Shown: in pieces, positions 1-8,087 of the stretch | Layout: every line of letters begins with the position of its first letter | How positions within the stretch are numbered: position 1 is the first letter of the stretch | NCBI GenBank assembly: GCA_041398745.1 | Contig: JAWKUB010000004.1 | Location: 620,001-684,000, forward strand | DNA from: JACKHO01 sp041398745 | GTDB lineage: Bacteria; Planctomycetota; Planctomycetia; Planctomycetales; Planctomycetaceae | Direction of reading: 5' to 3' | DNA: 64,000 nt | Notes under the pieces: model-generated | Database searches by the model: none | What the model was told of the DNA's origin: nothing | The model's input: only the letters and a program-made list of their open reading frames with translations | Program-made: the position numbers and the translations under genes

Positions 1-390
1 AGCGTCGCTGGATCGACCACGAATCCATTCGATTTCGTGACGAATAATCAGTCCACGGGGCAGGCCACCACTCCGGTGAACAACTCGACGCCAACTGCAC
101 CGCAACAACTTGCTGCCCGACGCCAGGAACTCGCACTGAAAATCGCGGGCCGTGTGACCAGTCTCCCTGCCATTCAGAACGACATCGCCAAGCAGATCGA
201 CGGCATGCTCATCCAGGCTCGCGTCCCTGACGGCATTGCCATCAACATTCTTGACGACTGGTATGTCGACGTTTCAGGCGGAACCGATCCGGTCCCGGCT
301 ACCAACCGCAACACGCCTCCCCAACAGAGAATTCTCTACCACATGCAGGCTGCTCAGGCTGCAAATCCGCAGGCTGGTGGGCCACTATAA
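1..390 (+). CDS. C-terminal part of a hypothetical protein (start lies outside the window)
   Basis: The reading frame is open from the first base of the window to TAA at 388-390, so this is the 3' end of a gene that begins upstream. A GTG at 37 is in frame but need not be the start. The visible 129 residues are Gln-, Thr- and Pro-rich at first, then form a more ordered segment with a possible helix (KQIDGMLIQARVP) followed by DWYVDVSGG, and end in an Ala/Gly-rich tail. No domain was recognised and no membrane segment is visible. The following gene is on the same strand about 200 bases away. Function unknown. Confidence 0.6.
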   Translation, partial: SVAGSTTNPFDFVTNNQSTGQATTPVNNSTPTAPQQLAARRQELALKIAGRVTSLPAIQNDIAKQIDGMLIQARVPDGIAINILDDWYVDVSGGTDPVPATNRNTPPQQRILYHMQAAQAANPQAGGPL

Positions 391-594
391 TTGCAGCCTC
401 GATTGCGAGGTGCTCGGAGCTATGGCAGCAGCGGAAACGTCAAATGCGCAACCGCTTTGCGCCATTTAACGAGGGGACACTATGGGCCGGATTTGTGTTG
501 ACCCCGTTTGGCGATCAACCGTAGACTCCACGCACGAAGAAATTTGCACACGTTGCAATCACCTCCACAAATTCCAAATCCCGGTACAGCACGG

Positions 595-1623
595 ATGCAA
601 CCGGCTCCTCGCGATTCCGCACAAATCGTTCCCTTCTCGCAGTTTGAAAAGCTGCGACTTGGACGTGATATCGTTCGTCGCGAGGCTGAAGTCCTTAATT
701 CGGTTGCACGCCTACTGGACGCGACGTTCTGCGCCGCCGTGGACTGCCTGCTGCAACTGCAGGGGAGTGTGATTGTCAGTGGCATGGGCAAGGCCGGGCT
801 CGTTGGCAAGAAAATTGCCGCAACACTTTCCTCCACTGGGACCCGCGCTCACTTTCTGCATCCCGCCGAAGCCGTGCATGGTGATGTCGGTTGCGTCCAC
901 GAAAACGATGTAATCCTTGCTCTCTCGAATAGTGGCGAGACGGAAGAACTGTGTCAGCTCATTCCCATTGTCCGTCGGCTCGGAACAAGAACCATTGCTA
1001 TTACCGGTAGTGCCAACAGCACGCTCGCCTCACTGAGCGATATTGTCATTTCGCTCGGACGAATTCGTGAAGCATGCCCTTGGGGGCTGGCCCCCACGAC
1101 AAGCACTACCGCCATGCTCGCTGTCGGCGACGCACTGGCCCTGGTCGTCAGTCAAATTAACAACTTCACGCCAGTTGACTTTGCCAAATTTCATCCCGGC
1201 GGGAGTCTCGGCAAACGTTTGAAGCCCGTCGCGGAGATTATGCGTCCGCGCGATCAACTCCGGCTCGCTTCGGTCGACCAATCAGTGCGGGACGTGTTTG
1301 CGTCGACATCTCGTCCGGGGCGTCGTTCTGGTGCGATTCTTCTGACCGACGAATCTGGTTCGCTTGCAGGAATTTTCACGGACAGCGATTTGGCTCGACT
1401 CCTGGAATCGCGTCAGGACGCAGACCTCGACCGCCCTATTGCGGATGTGATGACACGGAATCCGACGACGGTGCCCGCCAATGCAGTTTTTGGTGATATC
1501 GTTGATGTCCTGGCCGATCGAAAAATCAGCGAGGTCCCTGTTGTTGACGAGAACAATTGTCCTGTAGGGCTCATTGACATTACCGACGTCATTGGATGGT
1601 TACCCACGTCAGGCTGTGATTAA
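595..1623 (+). CDS. kdsD: Arabinose-5-phosphate isomerase (SIS domain plus CBS pair), KdsD/KpsF/GutQ family
   Basis: Members of this family interconvert ribulose-5-phosphate and arabinose-5-phosphate in the cytosol, the first step of Kdo synthesis for lipopolysaccharide. The 342-residue product has an N-terminal SIS domain with the phosphosugar-binding GMGKAGLVGKK stretch and the family segment HPAEAVHGDVG. A serine-rich SNSGETEEL motif follows, and the C-terminal half carries two CBS motifs (MRPRDQL...GIFTDSDLAR and MTRNPTTV...GLIDITDVIGW). Length and domain order match the family (about 320-340 residues). The frame is open further upstream (TTG at 508), but ATG 595 gives the normal family length. 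The large LptA-like gene 38 bases downstream suggests a shared role in outer-membrane biogenesis. Confidence 0.9.
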   Translation: MQPAPRDSAQIVPFSQFEKLRLGRDIVRREAEVLNSVARLLDATFCAAVDCLLQLQGSVIVSGMGKAGLVGKKIAATLSSTGTRAHFLHPAEAVHGDVGCVHENDVILALSNSGETEELCQLIPIVRRLGTRTIAITGSANSTLASLSDIVISLGRIREACPWGLAPTTSTTAMLAVGDALALVVSQINNFTPVDFAKFHPGGSLGKRLKPVAEIMRPRDQLRLASVDQSVRDVFASTSRPGRRSGAILLTDESGSLAGIFTDSDLARLLESRQDADLDRPIADVMTRNPTTVPANAVFGDIVDVLADRKISEVPVVDENNCPVGLIDITDVIGWLPTSGCD

Positions 1624-1661
1624 GTTTTGCTCCTTCCTTCAGTAGAAGTTCTCCTTTCGTC

Positions 1662-4600
1662 ATGCAGCGTTGGTACGTCGCCCTGATTACTGCGCTGCTC
1701 CTCTCTGGGGCGTATCAGGCGTACAGCTACCTGTTGCTGCCGCTCGTGGCGACGCATGGTGAAGCCGTTGCACCTCCGCTGGAGGGAGCGACAGAATTTC
1801 AACCTCCGGTCTTTAAGGAGGTCGCGAACGACCATTTTGCTGATTTCCCCTGGACGTCGAATGCGGCGATCAAATGGCAGCGCGGAGAAAACACGTTTTT
1901 GTTTGCCGAGACGGCGGAGCCAGATGAGTCGGGCGACGGGCGTGTCGTTAAGTTTGCGCCGCTCGCGTTGCTCTGGTCCGATCCCGAAAAACCAGATGCT
2001 GCCCCTTACCGCATTGTGGCCCAGTCAGGTCGTATTCAGTTTGAAAATGCCTTCTTTGATGAAGCGTTCGACCTTACCCAGGTGAATCCCGGACGAATCA
2101 TCGGGGCTTCTCTCGACGGGCCAGTGCTCATCAACGGGCCCGATGCACTCATGGTTCAGGGGCGAGATTTTGTCTTTTCGGAAACCAACTCGGAACTCAC
2201 CAGCTACAACGCCATCAAATTCGTTCAGGGTCCAGCTGGCGACAAAGCTTCACGCATTCGCGGTTCAGCCGACGGTATTAACGTCTTGTTCATTCCCACG
2301 ACCGAGCCAGTTCTCGGCAAGGATTTGCCGCGCGTTGCCGGAATTCAAAGCATCAAGTTGCGACAGAATGTTCGACTGGAGTTTGACTCCATTGAAAAGG
2401 GCGGGCCATCCAATGTGCTGGTCACCAGCCGAGGCCCGTTTCAATACGATTTCCCGAGTCGCCAGGCCACATTTGAAGAAGACGTACGTGTGACCCAGAC
2501 CAAGCGAGATAAGTCAGGCGAATCGATGGCTGACCGACTCGTGTGCCATGCGCTCGGACTGCTGTTCGAGCCCGATCCCAAACGCCGGGTTGAATCGAAG
2601 TCCAAGCCAAATGCTTCACCGGAGTCACAATCTCTCTCAGAATTGCGCACGCTCCGTGTTCGCAAAGTTCATGCTCTCGGGCTTCCGGGGAACAAAACGC
2701 AGGGTGGTTCGAAAGTCATTCTGGAATCGCAGTCACAGCAGATTCTGGGCAACTTGAGCGATCTCCGTTACGACCCGGTCGAACGCATTGCGGAACTGCG
2801 GGATGAACAACAGGTCATTGTTCAGCGGGGCGACACACGTTTCGGGTCACCGACAATCAAGCTGGTTCATGACGAAGAAAACCACCTCCTCTCCCTCACA
2901 TGCACCGGAGCAGGACAGCTTGCCCATCAAATTGGCAAGGACGAGGACAAGCCAGTCACAGCGCAGTGGGAGCGTCAACTTACGGTTCATCCGCAGGATG
3001 CTGAGGGCTTACAGGTAGTGCAACTCAACGGTGAAGTGCGTCTTAATATGCCCGACTCATTGGCCGTGGCCGCAGATGAAGCCACGCTCTGGCTGACGCT
3101 CGATGATATTGAGAATCTCGAAAATCGCTCGGTCGAGGATAAGGAGAATTTATTGCGTCAGCCGCTCCCTGTTAGACGAGCGGAAGCACGTGGAAATGTG
3201 TTTGTTGTGGGGGCGGAACTCATTGTCGGGCGGCTTGGTCAACGTCGTGAAGGGGGCGCCAAGGAATTGGTCGTCAACATTCAACCAGGCAAGCTGCCCG
3301 TCGATCAGTCGGGTGGTGTCCTCCGCACAGGTACCGACGCGGAAAAGGAGAAACGACCACCTCTGTTTGTTGAGGCCGACAAATTGCAGGTCATGGTGCA
3401 TCACGATATGGGGCAGGGACGCATGGGCGTTCAGCAAATTGAAGGGGAGGGAAGTGTTCGTATTGAGCAACTCTCTTCCGAGACCATCCAGGTCGGCGAC
3501 CTGAGGACCGAACGAAACCTCGCGGTCACTGGCGTCGGCTTTGTCGCGCAGAACGAAGGGGGCGACCGACAGGTCATTACACTGTTTGGAAACGCTTCAC
3601 CCAATGGTGACATCACTGAGCCGGCAAAGGTGGAACTCGGACCATTTTCCGTTGCCGGCGGAATTCTCACGCTTGACCGAGTTAGGAATGTCGCCAGTGT
3701 GGACGGTCCGGGCCGACTGACGTTTCCTGTCCCCATTGGGCTGGCCGGCGAGAAACTGAACCATCCCGCAGACATGATGATTGTCTGGCGCGAGCGGATG
3801 GTCTTCGATGGGAAAACTGTCACCTTTCATGGCGCCGTTCAGGGGTCCATTTTGAACGACAAGGACAACATTTCCCGAATTGAATGCGAGGAAATGGTGG
3901 TGCGATTGCAGAATCGTGTCGACTTTCAGCGCAGTCCCAACTCAGGCCAGAAGGCGGAACTCGATTCCATCGAGTGCAAGCACAATGTCAAACTCGACAT
4001 GTTCGCCTACGAAGACACACGACTCGTCGGGCGGCGGCATGCACAACTCGTCAGCTTTTGGATGAATCGGCAGTCGGAACAGTTCGGTGGAGAGGGGCCT
4101 GGAAAAATCGACTTGTGGACCTTCGGCGAACCGGTCGAACTTGCGCAGCAATCGGGCCCCGTCGCAAACCGCCCGGCCAAGCGAAAAGAAGATTCCTGGC
4201 GGCATACGAATATTGTTTTCCGCGGCAGCATGACTGGCAGTAGCGAACGCGAATACATGGAACTTTCGGACGACGTAGAAATCGTTTCCGCTCCAGTCGC
4301 GAAGCATTCGGAAACGTTCCAGCGTCATGGTCTCTCAAACATGACGGAGCAGGCAGCCAACGCCGCCTGGATTGGGTGTGACAAACTGCATATCAGCTAT
4401 CCCGCCAATGAGAAGACGAAGAGCAGGGCGGCGGTTATTCTCGCTACAGGTGCGACCCAACTTGAGGCACAGCAATTTCATGCCTCGGCAGATGAAATTC
4501 GCTTCGAAGAATTCCAGGGACGCTTCACCCTCCGTGGACATGGACGCGATGCACTCCTGCACTCACAGAAAGTTCCCGGACAACCGTGGGACACGACCAG

Positions 4601-4679
4601 CAATCGCCTCGTCGAGTTTACACCTTCTATTCCCCGTATTTCCGTGGACGGCAGCTCAGGAATTAGTGGCGGACTGTAG
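1662..4679 (+). CDS. Very large LptA/OstA-like envelope protein (probable LPS transport)
   Basis: A 1005-residue protein with one N-terminal membrane anchor (WYVALITALLLSGAYQAYSYLLLP), followed by a long beta-rich region without further membrane segments. The body repeats the pattern seen in LptA/LptC/OstA domains: short strands such as IVAQSGRIQFENAFFDE, FQYDFPSRQATFEEDVRV and MVVRLQNRVDFQR, where transformed values are named as masked or pre-images of a beta-jellyroll bridge. LptA domains form the periplasmic bridge that carries LPS to the outer membrane. Proteobacterial LptA is only about 180 residues, so this would be a multi-domain version. The position directly after kdsD parallels the kdsD-kdsC-lptC-lptA-lptB order of enterics, although no lptB ATPase follows here. 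The assignment rests on fold-like sequence pattern and context, not on a catalytic motif. Confidence 0.6.
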   Translation: MQRWYVALITALLLSGAYQAYSYLLLPLVATHGEAVAPPLEGATEFQPPVFKEVANDHFADFPWTSNAAIKWQRGENTFLFAETAEPDESGDGRVVKFAPLALLWSDPEKPDAAPYRIVAQSGRIQFENAFFDEAFDLTQVNPGRIIGASLDGPVLINGPDALMVQGRDFVFSETNSELTSYNAIKFVQGPAGDKASRIRGSADGINVLFIPTTEPVLGKDLPRVAGIQSIKLRQNVRLEFDSIEKGGPSNVLVTSRGPFQYDFPSRQATFEEDVRVTQTKRDKSGESMADRLVCHALGLLFEPDPKRRVESKSKPNASPESQSLSELRTLRVRKVHALGLPGNKTQGGSKVILESQSQQILGNLSDLRYDPVERIAELRDEQQVIVQRGDTRFGSPTIKLVHDEENHLLSLTCTGAGQLAHQIGKDEDKPVTAQWERQLTVHPQDAEGLQVVQLNGEVRLNMPDSLAVAADEATLWLTLDDIENLENRSVEDKENLLRQPLPVRRAEARGNVFVVGAELIVGRLGQRREGGAKELVVNIQPGKLPVDQSGGVLRTGTDAEKEKRPPLFVEADKLQVMVHHDMGQGRMGVQQIEGEGSVRIEQLSSETIQVGDLRTERNLAVTGVGFVAQNEGGDRQVITLFGNASPNGDITEPAKVELGPFSVAGGILTLDRVRNVASVDGPGRLTFPVPIGLAGEKLNHPADMMIVWRERMVFDGKTVTFHGAVQGSILNDKDNISRIECEEMVVRLQNRVDFQRSPNSGQKAELDSIECKHNVKLDMFAYEDTRLVGRRHAQLVSFWMNRQSEQFGGEGPGKIDLWTFGEPVELAQQSGPVANRPAKRKEDSWRHTNIVFRGSMTGSSEREYMELSDDVEIVSAPVAKHSETFQRHGLSNMTEQAANAAWIGCDKLHISYPANEKTKSRAAVILATGATQLEAQQFHASADEIRFEEFQGRFTLRGHGRDALLHSQKVPGQPWDTTSNRLVEFTPSIPRISVDGSSGISGGL

Positions 4680-4686
4680 CGCGGGG

Positions 4687-6111
4687 CTAATAGTTGGTGT
4701 CACGGTCCCACTTGCCGGCAACGACCTGCTGCAACGGGAATTCAATTCTTGCGGGATGCCCAATCCACTCAATTTTCCCTTCCCGGCCCACGAGGAACGC
4801 GCAGGGAATTCCACTTTGCCGAGCCGCCTTCATGTAGGCCATGCTCGTTTCGTCAGATTGATCAATGGCGAGTCGGTACTTCACGACGTCCCGCCATGTC
4901 TTGGCGCCTTCTTGTTTCGAGTCAAGAAACTCATCCACCGTGGGGCGATCTTCACGAGTCACACCAATGAACGTGACTTCGTCTCCGTATTGTGATTGCA
5001 ATTCACTAATGTGCGGCATTCCTGCTCGACAGGGGGGGCACCATGTCGCCCAGAACTCGACGACGTAAATCTTTCCCTGCTGCAAGCCGTCGACTGGCTC
5101 ACCAGTGGCCCACTGATCAATTGTTATAGGTGGTGCTGGGTCACCGACTTTGAGCGTTGCCATTGACTGGACAACGGAGGGCACTGAGGGGCGTTTGCGA
5201 GGTGCGCCGTTGGCTTTGTAAATCCGCAGTGCGAGTTTGAGCTGCACGAGTGAATCGGTTCGGCCAAATTCATTTTCGGCTGCTTTGATGAATGCACTTG
5301 CAGTGTCCCAATCTCCTACGCGGGCTAACTCCTCGACTTTTGTATTGAGTGCTTCCAGAATCTTCTCGTAACGTGCGGTGGCGACAATTTTGTCTCGATC
5401 CCACAAGCCGGAAATCACTTCGAGCAACGGCTCTTCCATGTCGTCAGGATGACCAATCCACTCCAGCCGGCCTTCCTTGCCAATGATATACGCCGTTGGG
5501 AATCCGGGATGTCCCGAATCTTGCGACCAGGCGGTTTTCATTTTCTCCTGATCATCCAGCGCGAGCCGATACCCAATCGTTTCTCGCCATGTTTTCTCTT
5601 CACCCTCAGGCTTTTCATCGAGAAACTTCTGCACCGTCTCGGCATCTTCACTGGTCACACCAATGATGGTGACTTCATCACCCAGGTCCTGCTGAAGAGC
5701 ACTCAAATGCGGCATGCTTTCGCGACACGGCTCACACCATGTCGCCCACATTTCGACGACATGAACTTTTCCCGGTTCGATGCCGTTCACACTCTCACCC
5801 AATACCCAGTCCTGAACCAGCAGCGGCGGGGCAGGGTCCCCGACGTTTAGCTTCGCTTGAGTGATGTTCAGATCGTTCAGCGAAACGACAATGGGCTCTG
5901 CTTCTGATTCTTCCTCAACCATGGCCGCGGAATTCTCCCCGGCATTTTCACTTGCCTGCGGAGCAGTCTCCACAACGTCGAGGGCCTCATTTGAAGACTG
6001 TTGCGACGAACTGTCAGAGCCACCGTCGTCGCTTCCCGAACCTCCTCCGCCGATACAGCCAACGGAGAAAAGAGCTGCAGATAGCAGGCAGAGAAAAGTG
6101 CGAAAGGGCAT
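4687..6111 (-). CDS. Lipoprotein with two TlpA-like thioredoxin domains
   Basis: A 474-residue envelope protein. The signal peptide ends in a lipobox (LFSVGC, Cys19), followed by a Gly/Ser/Asp-rich linker to about residue 75. Two complete AhpC/TSA-Redoxin-type thioredoxin domains follow, each opening with GDPAPP. Their redox motifs are WCEPC (Cys126/Cys129) and WCPPC (Cys358/Cys361), and the cis-Pro loops are HPGFPTAY and QSGIPCAF. A helical linker of about 60 residues (250-305) separates them. Such proteins usually act as extracytoplasmic thiol-disulfide reductants, for example in cytochrome c maturation. The two halves are clearly homologous, so an internal duplication is likely. The gene converges on the LptA-like gene, with only seven bases between the stop codons. 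Confidence 0.85.
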   Translation of the reverse strand: MPFRTFLCLLSAALFSVGCIGGGGSGSDDGGSDSSSQQSSNEALDVVETAPQASENAGENSAAMVEEESEAEPIVVSLNDLNITQAKLNVGDPAPPLLVQDWVLGESVNGIEPGKVHVVEMWATWCEPCRESMPHLSALQQDLGDEVTIIGVTSEDAETVQKFLDEKPEGEEKTWRETIGYRLALDDQEKMKTAWSQDSGHPGFPTAYIIGKEGRLEWIGHPDDMEEPLLEVISGLWDRDKIVATARYEKILEALNTKVEELARVGDWDTASAFIKAAENEFGRTDSLVQLKLALRIYKANGAPRKRPSVPSVVQSMATLKVGDPAPPITIDQWATGEPVDGLQQGKIYVVEFWATWCPPCRAGMPHISELQSQYGDEVTFIGVTREDRPTVDEFLDSKQEGAKTWRDVVKYRLAIDQSDETSMAYMKAARQSGIPCAFLVGREGKIEWIGHPARIEFPLQQVVAGKWDRDTNY

Positions 6112-6211
6112 GACGTCACCCGGCTCGGTAAAAGTACAGGAGAAACTCTCACACCACCGTACCGGACCCGTTTCGCGAACACAACAAGGAATTCAGCCGA
6201 CGTCACTTGTG

Positions 6212-6421
6212 CGTACGTTTGACGAACGCCGGCATTTCTTCTCCCCACACGGGGGGAGAAGATGGCCGACAGGCCAGATGAGGGGGCCGAGCGTTGCCAC
6301 AGCGTGAATTTCGTGAAGATTGCCCCCTCACCCCGACCCTCTCATCCACAATGAAAGTCGAGAAACATGGTATGGCACGTCGTGGGGGAGTTGAAACGAC
6401 CACCATTTCTCAGAGGCGCCC
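6212..6421 (-). mobile_element. Miniature inverted-repeat element, copy A
   Basis: A non-coding element of about 210 bp with degenerate terminal repeats. The left end is GTACGTTTGACGAACGCCGG and the right end is CCACCATTTCTCAGAGGCGC. The interior holds the segment that also occurs in copies B and C (cttctcccc ... ggggagaagatggccgacaggcc ... gagggggc). It occupies the gap between the TlpA lipoprotein start and the next gene. The right terminal repeat runs into the 3' end of the 6410-6784 gene and supplies its stop codon. Strand marks the orientation opposite to copy C by interior order and is arbitrary. Confidence 0.7.
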
Positions 6422-6784
6422 ATCGCTCACCAGCGGCTTACGGTGAAACACACTTCGCACGATGAGCGCAACGCCCACGTTGACGAAGTGCATTCCACCC
6501 AGCACCAGCAGCACCAGACCAATTTTGTGCGTCAGGATGCTGAATACCTCCGCTGTCGTTGCAGGATGCAATCTACTGACGACGAAATACGTGGCCATGG
6601 CAATATTCAACAGGTAGTAGCCAACCAGCAGTAAATTGTTGGTTGCATCGGCGACCGCCTCGCGGCCTGCCAGGCATTCAATGAGGAATGGTCGACCGAG
6701 GCGATGCAGTATCTTGCCGACCACAACGGTAATCAGCACGCTGAATGTCAGAAACAGAATGTAGGTGAGGAGGAGCAGGTTCAT
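6410..6784 (-). CDS. Small membrane protein, paralogue of the 7038-7460 gene
   Basis: A 124-residue protein with about three membrane segments: LLLLTYILFLTFSVLITVVV, NNLLLVGYYLLNIAMATYFV and IGLVLLVLGGMHFVNVGVAL. ATG 6784 opens directly on the first hydrophobic segment; in-frame upstream starts would add 44 residues of repeat-derived sequence. It is alignable over its whole length with the next upstream gene. Shared features are the position of LLxVGxYL, a short polar loop ending in E-x-F-x-I, and K-[IV]-G-[LF]-VLL-x-x-G-x-MHF. The last residues and the stop codon lie inside the terminal repeat of a miniature element, so the C-terminus may have been changed. Function unknown. Confidence 0.65.
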   Translation of the reverse strand: MNLLLLTYILFLTFSVLITVVVGKILHRLGRPFLIECLAGREAVADATNNLLLVGYYLLNIAMATYFVVSRLHPATTAEVFSILTHKIGLVLLVLGGMHFVNVGVALIVRSVFHRKPLVSDGRL

Positions 6785-6820
6785 GACGGAATCTCTGCAG
6801 ACCGTGAAAACGTTGATGAT

Positions 6821-6881
6821 CGTGAGTCCTAGGCCGTAAGGCATCGGGCCGCTGTTTGCCCGGCCGCTTACGCGTCGCGGC
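6821..6881 (+). repeat. Dispersed palindrome-rich repeat, copy 1
   Basis: The segment CGTGAGTCCTAGGCCGTAAGG ... TCGGGCCG ... CGCTTACGCGTCGCGGC resembles the segment at 10677-10745. The two share CGTGAG, AGGCCGT-AGGC, TCGGGCCG and GCGTCGCGGC in the same order. It can fold through GGCC-rich arms and lies just upstream of the 6784 start codon. Only two copies were seen in this window. Confidence 0.55.
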
Positions 6882-6891
6882 CCACAAGTTC

Positions 6892-7029
6892 GTAGGGTGG
6901 GTGAAGTCCGCGTCAAGGGGATGGTGCGTTACGCAAGTCGTTCCACCATCAGGACAGGTTGTCTTCTGCATGATGCTCAGCCAGCGGGCGTAACCCACCA
7001 TCAGCGACGACTTGCTGCACACACCCTAC
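6892..7029. repeat. Inverted-repeat element between the two paralogous membrane genes
   Basis: A 138-bp element opens with GTAGGGTGGGTGAAG and closes with the inverse of GTAGGGTGTGTGCAG. Inside, GATGGTGCGTTACGC faces GCGTAACCCACCATC. This nested symmetry is typical of small non-autonomous repeats. It fills almost the whole gap between the 6410-6784 and 7038-7460 genes together with the neighbouring palindromic repeat. Confidence 0.55.
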
Positions 7030-7037
7030 AAACCTAG

Positions 7038-7460
7038 CTAGTCAACAAATTTCACACCTTCCATCGACGCCAGGTTCTTTGCACGGGTGGCTCGGTATTC
7101 CTCGTCGGCAATGCGCTGATCATCATGCCGGCGGTTGATGGTCAAGATGCCGACAATGAAGAAGTGCATCATGCCAATGGCCAGCAGGACAAAACCAACT
7201 TTCGCACTGCCGATTTCGAAAGCCTCTTCTGCAGTCCGCACGTGATGCGTCAATTTCAACAGCAGGCTGATGGAGCCGAATACAATCAGATAAAAGCCGA
7301 CAATGAGCAGTTGGGAGAACGCCTCGGCGAGTGTGTGATCACCCCCGCGGTCGGCCGTCAGCAGTTGAAAACCCTGCCGACGCAAGGTTCGTCCTACCCA
7401 AACCGTAATTCCGACACAAAGGACTAGATAAGCCAGGTACGTCCAGAGAGTCGCATTCAT
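7038..7460 (-). CDS. Small multi-pass membrane protein, paralogue of the 6410-6784 gene
   Basis: A 140-residue protein starting at ATG 7460 with three predicted membrane segments (LWTYLAYLVLCVGITVWVG, FSQLLIVGFYLIVFGSISLL and KVGFVLLAIGMMHFFIVGIL). The C-terminal tail is polar and charged, rich in Arg, His and Asp. The same pattern of segments and the motif G-x-x-x-MHF occur in the downstream paralogue, so the pair probably arose by tandem duplication and may form a complex. No catalytic motif is visible and no function can be assigned. Confidence 0.7.
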   Translation of the reverse strand: MNATLWTYLAYLVLCVGITVWVGRTLRRQGFQLLTADRGGDHTLAEAFSQLLIVGFYLIVFGSISLLLKLTHHVRTAEEAFEIGSAKVGFVLLAIGMMHFFIVGILTINRRHDDQRIADEEYRATRAKNLASMEGVKFVD

Positions 7461-7654
7461 TGTTCTGCTCCCAAAAGTAGAGATGTGGTTGACACTTCTC
7501 TAACCGAAGGACAGAACGGCCTGTAACAACCAGGTTTTGCAAAATCGTGGCAATTGGTCTCTAAGACGAATTGACGCGGGGTCAAGCTGCTTTCTGTGCA
7601 GGTCATCTCAAGGCCCGGGTGGTACAGACGTTCTTGTCTTAGGTTTCAGTGCTT

Positions 7655-8083
7655 CTACTGCTTGATTCGCTCGCGCGTGAGCGTGCAACTGCGCTGGAGA
7701 ACTTTGTCTTTCAGAAAGCGGGGAGCGACCCAGGCGTTGCTGTTGAGTGGCAAGCTCACAGTGACCTTGATTTCCGTCGTCGTGTCCAAGATGACGGCCG
7801 GGGTCACGTCGATGGTCGCGTCTTTGGCACTTACAATTGCCAATTCCGCTTCGACTTTCGCGATGGCGTCATCGGCAGTTCGCCCTGGAACGGCGGCTGC
7901 CCGTGCTCCTTCGTATACTGCGTGTTCTACGGAGTTCTTGAGCATGTTGAGCCGTGTCATTTCGACACAGCCGAAAATGATCATCAGCATGACCGGAAGA
8001 GCAACGGCAAATTCAACGGCGGCCGCACCCGAACGTTCTTCGGGACGATCTGCCACATCAGATTTTCGCGGTTGTCTTTTCAT
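7655..8083 (-). CDS. TadE-family pseudopilin-like protein
   Basis: A 142-residue protein with a short basic N-terminus, then the TadE signature GAAAVEFAVALPVMLMIIFG, which includes the hydrophobic helix (about residues 20-45) and the conserved Glu. A helical stretch EHAVYEGARAAAVPG and a beta-rich C-terminus follow. TadE-like proteins are minor pilins or assembly factors of Flp/Tad pili in the inner membrane. It is last in a three-gene run (9718 to 7655) with only four bases between it and the vWA gene. The ATPase and platform genes of a Tad system are not nearby, so these genes may act with a locus elsewhere or in another envelope process. Confidence 0.85.
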   Translation of the reverse strand: MKRQPRKSDVADRPEERSGAAAVEFAVALPVMLMIIFGCVEMTRLNMLKNSVEHAVYEGARAAAVPGRTADDAIAKVEAELAIVSAKDATIDVTPAVILDTTTEIKVTVSLPLNSNAWVAPRFLKDKVLQRSCTLTRERIKQ

Positions 8084-8087
8084 AGCC

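Noticed and set aside
508..594. TTG-initiated extension of the isomerase gene
   Set aside because: Adds 29 basic residues foreign to the family; ATG 595 gives the standard length.
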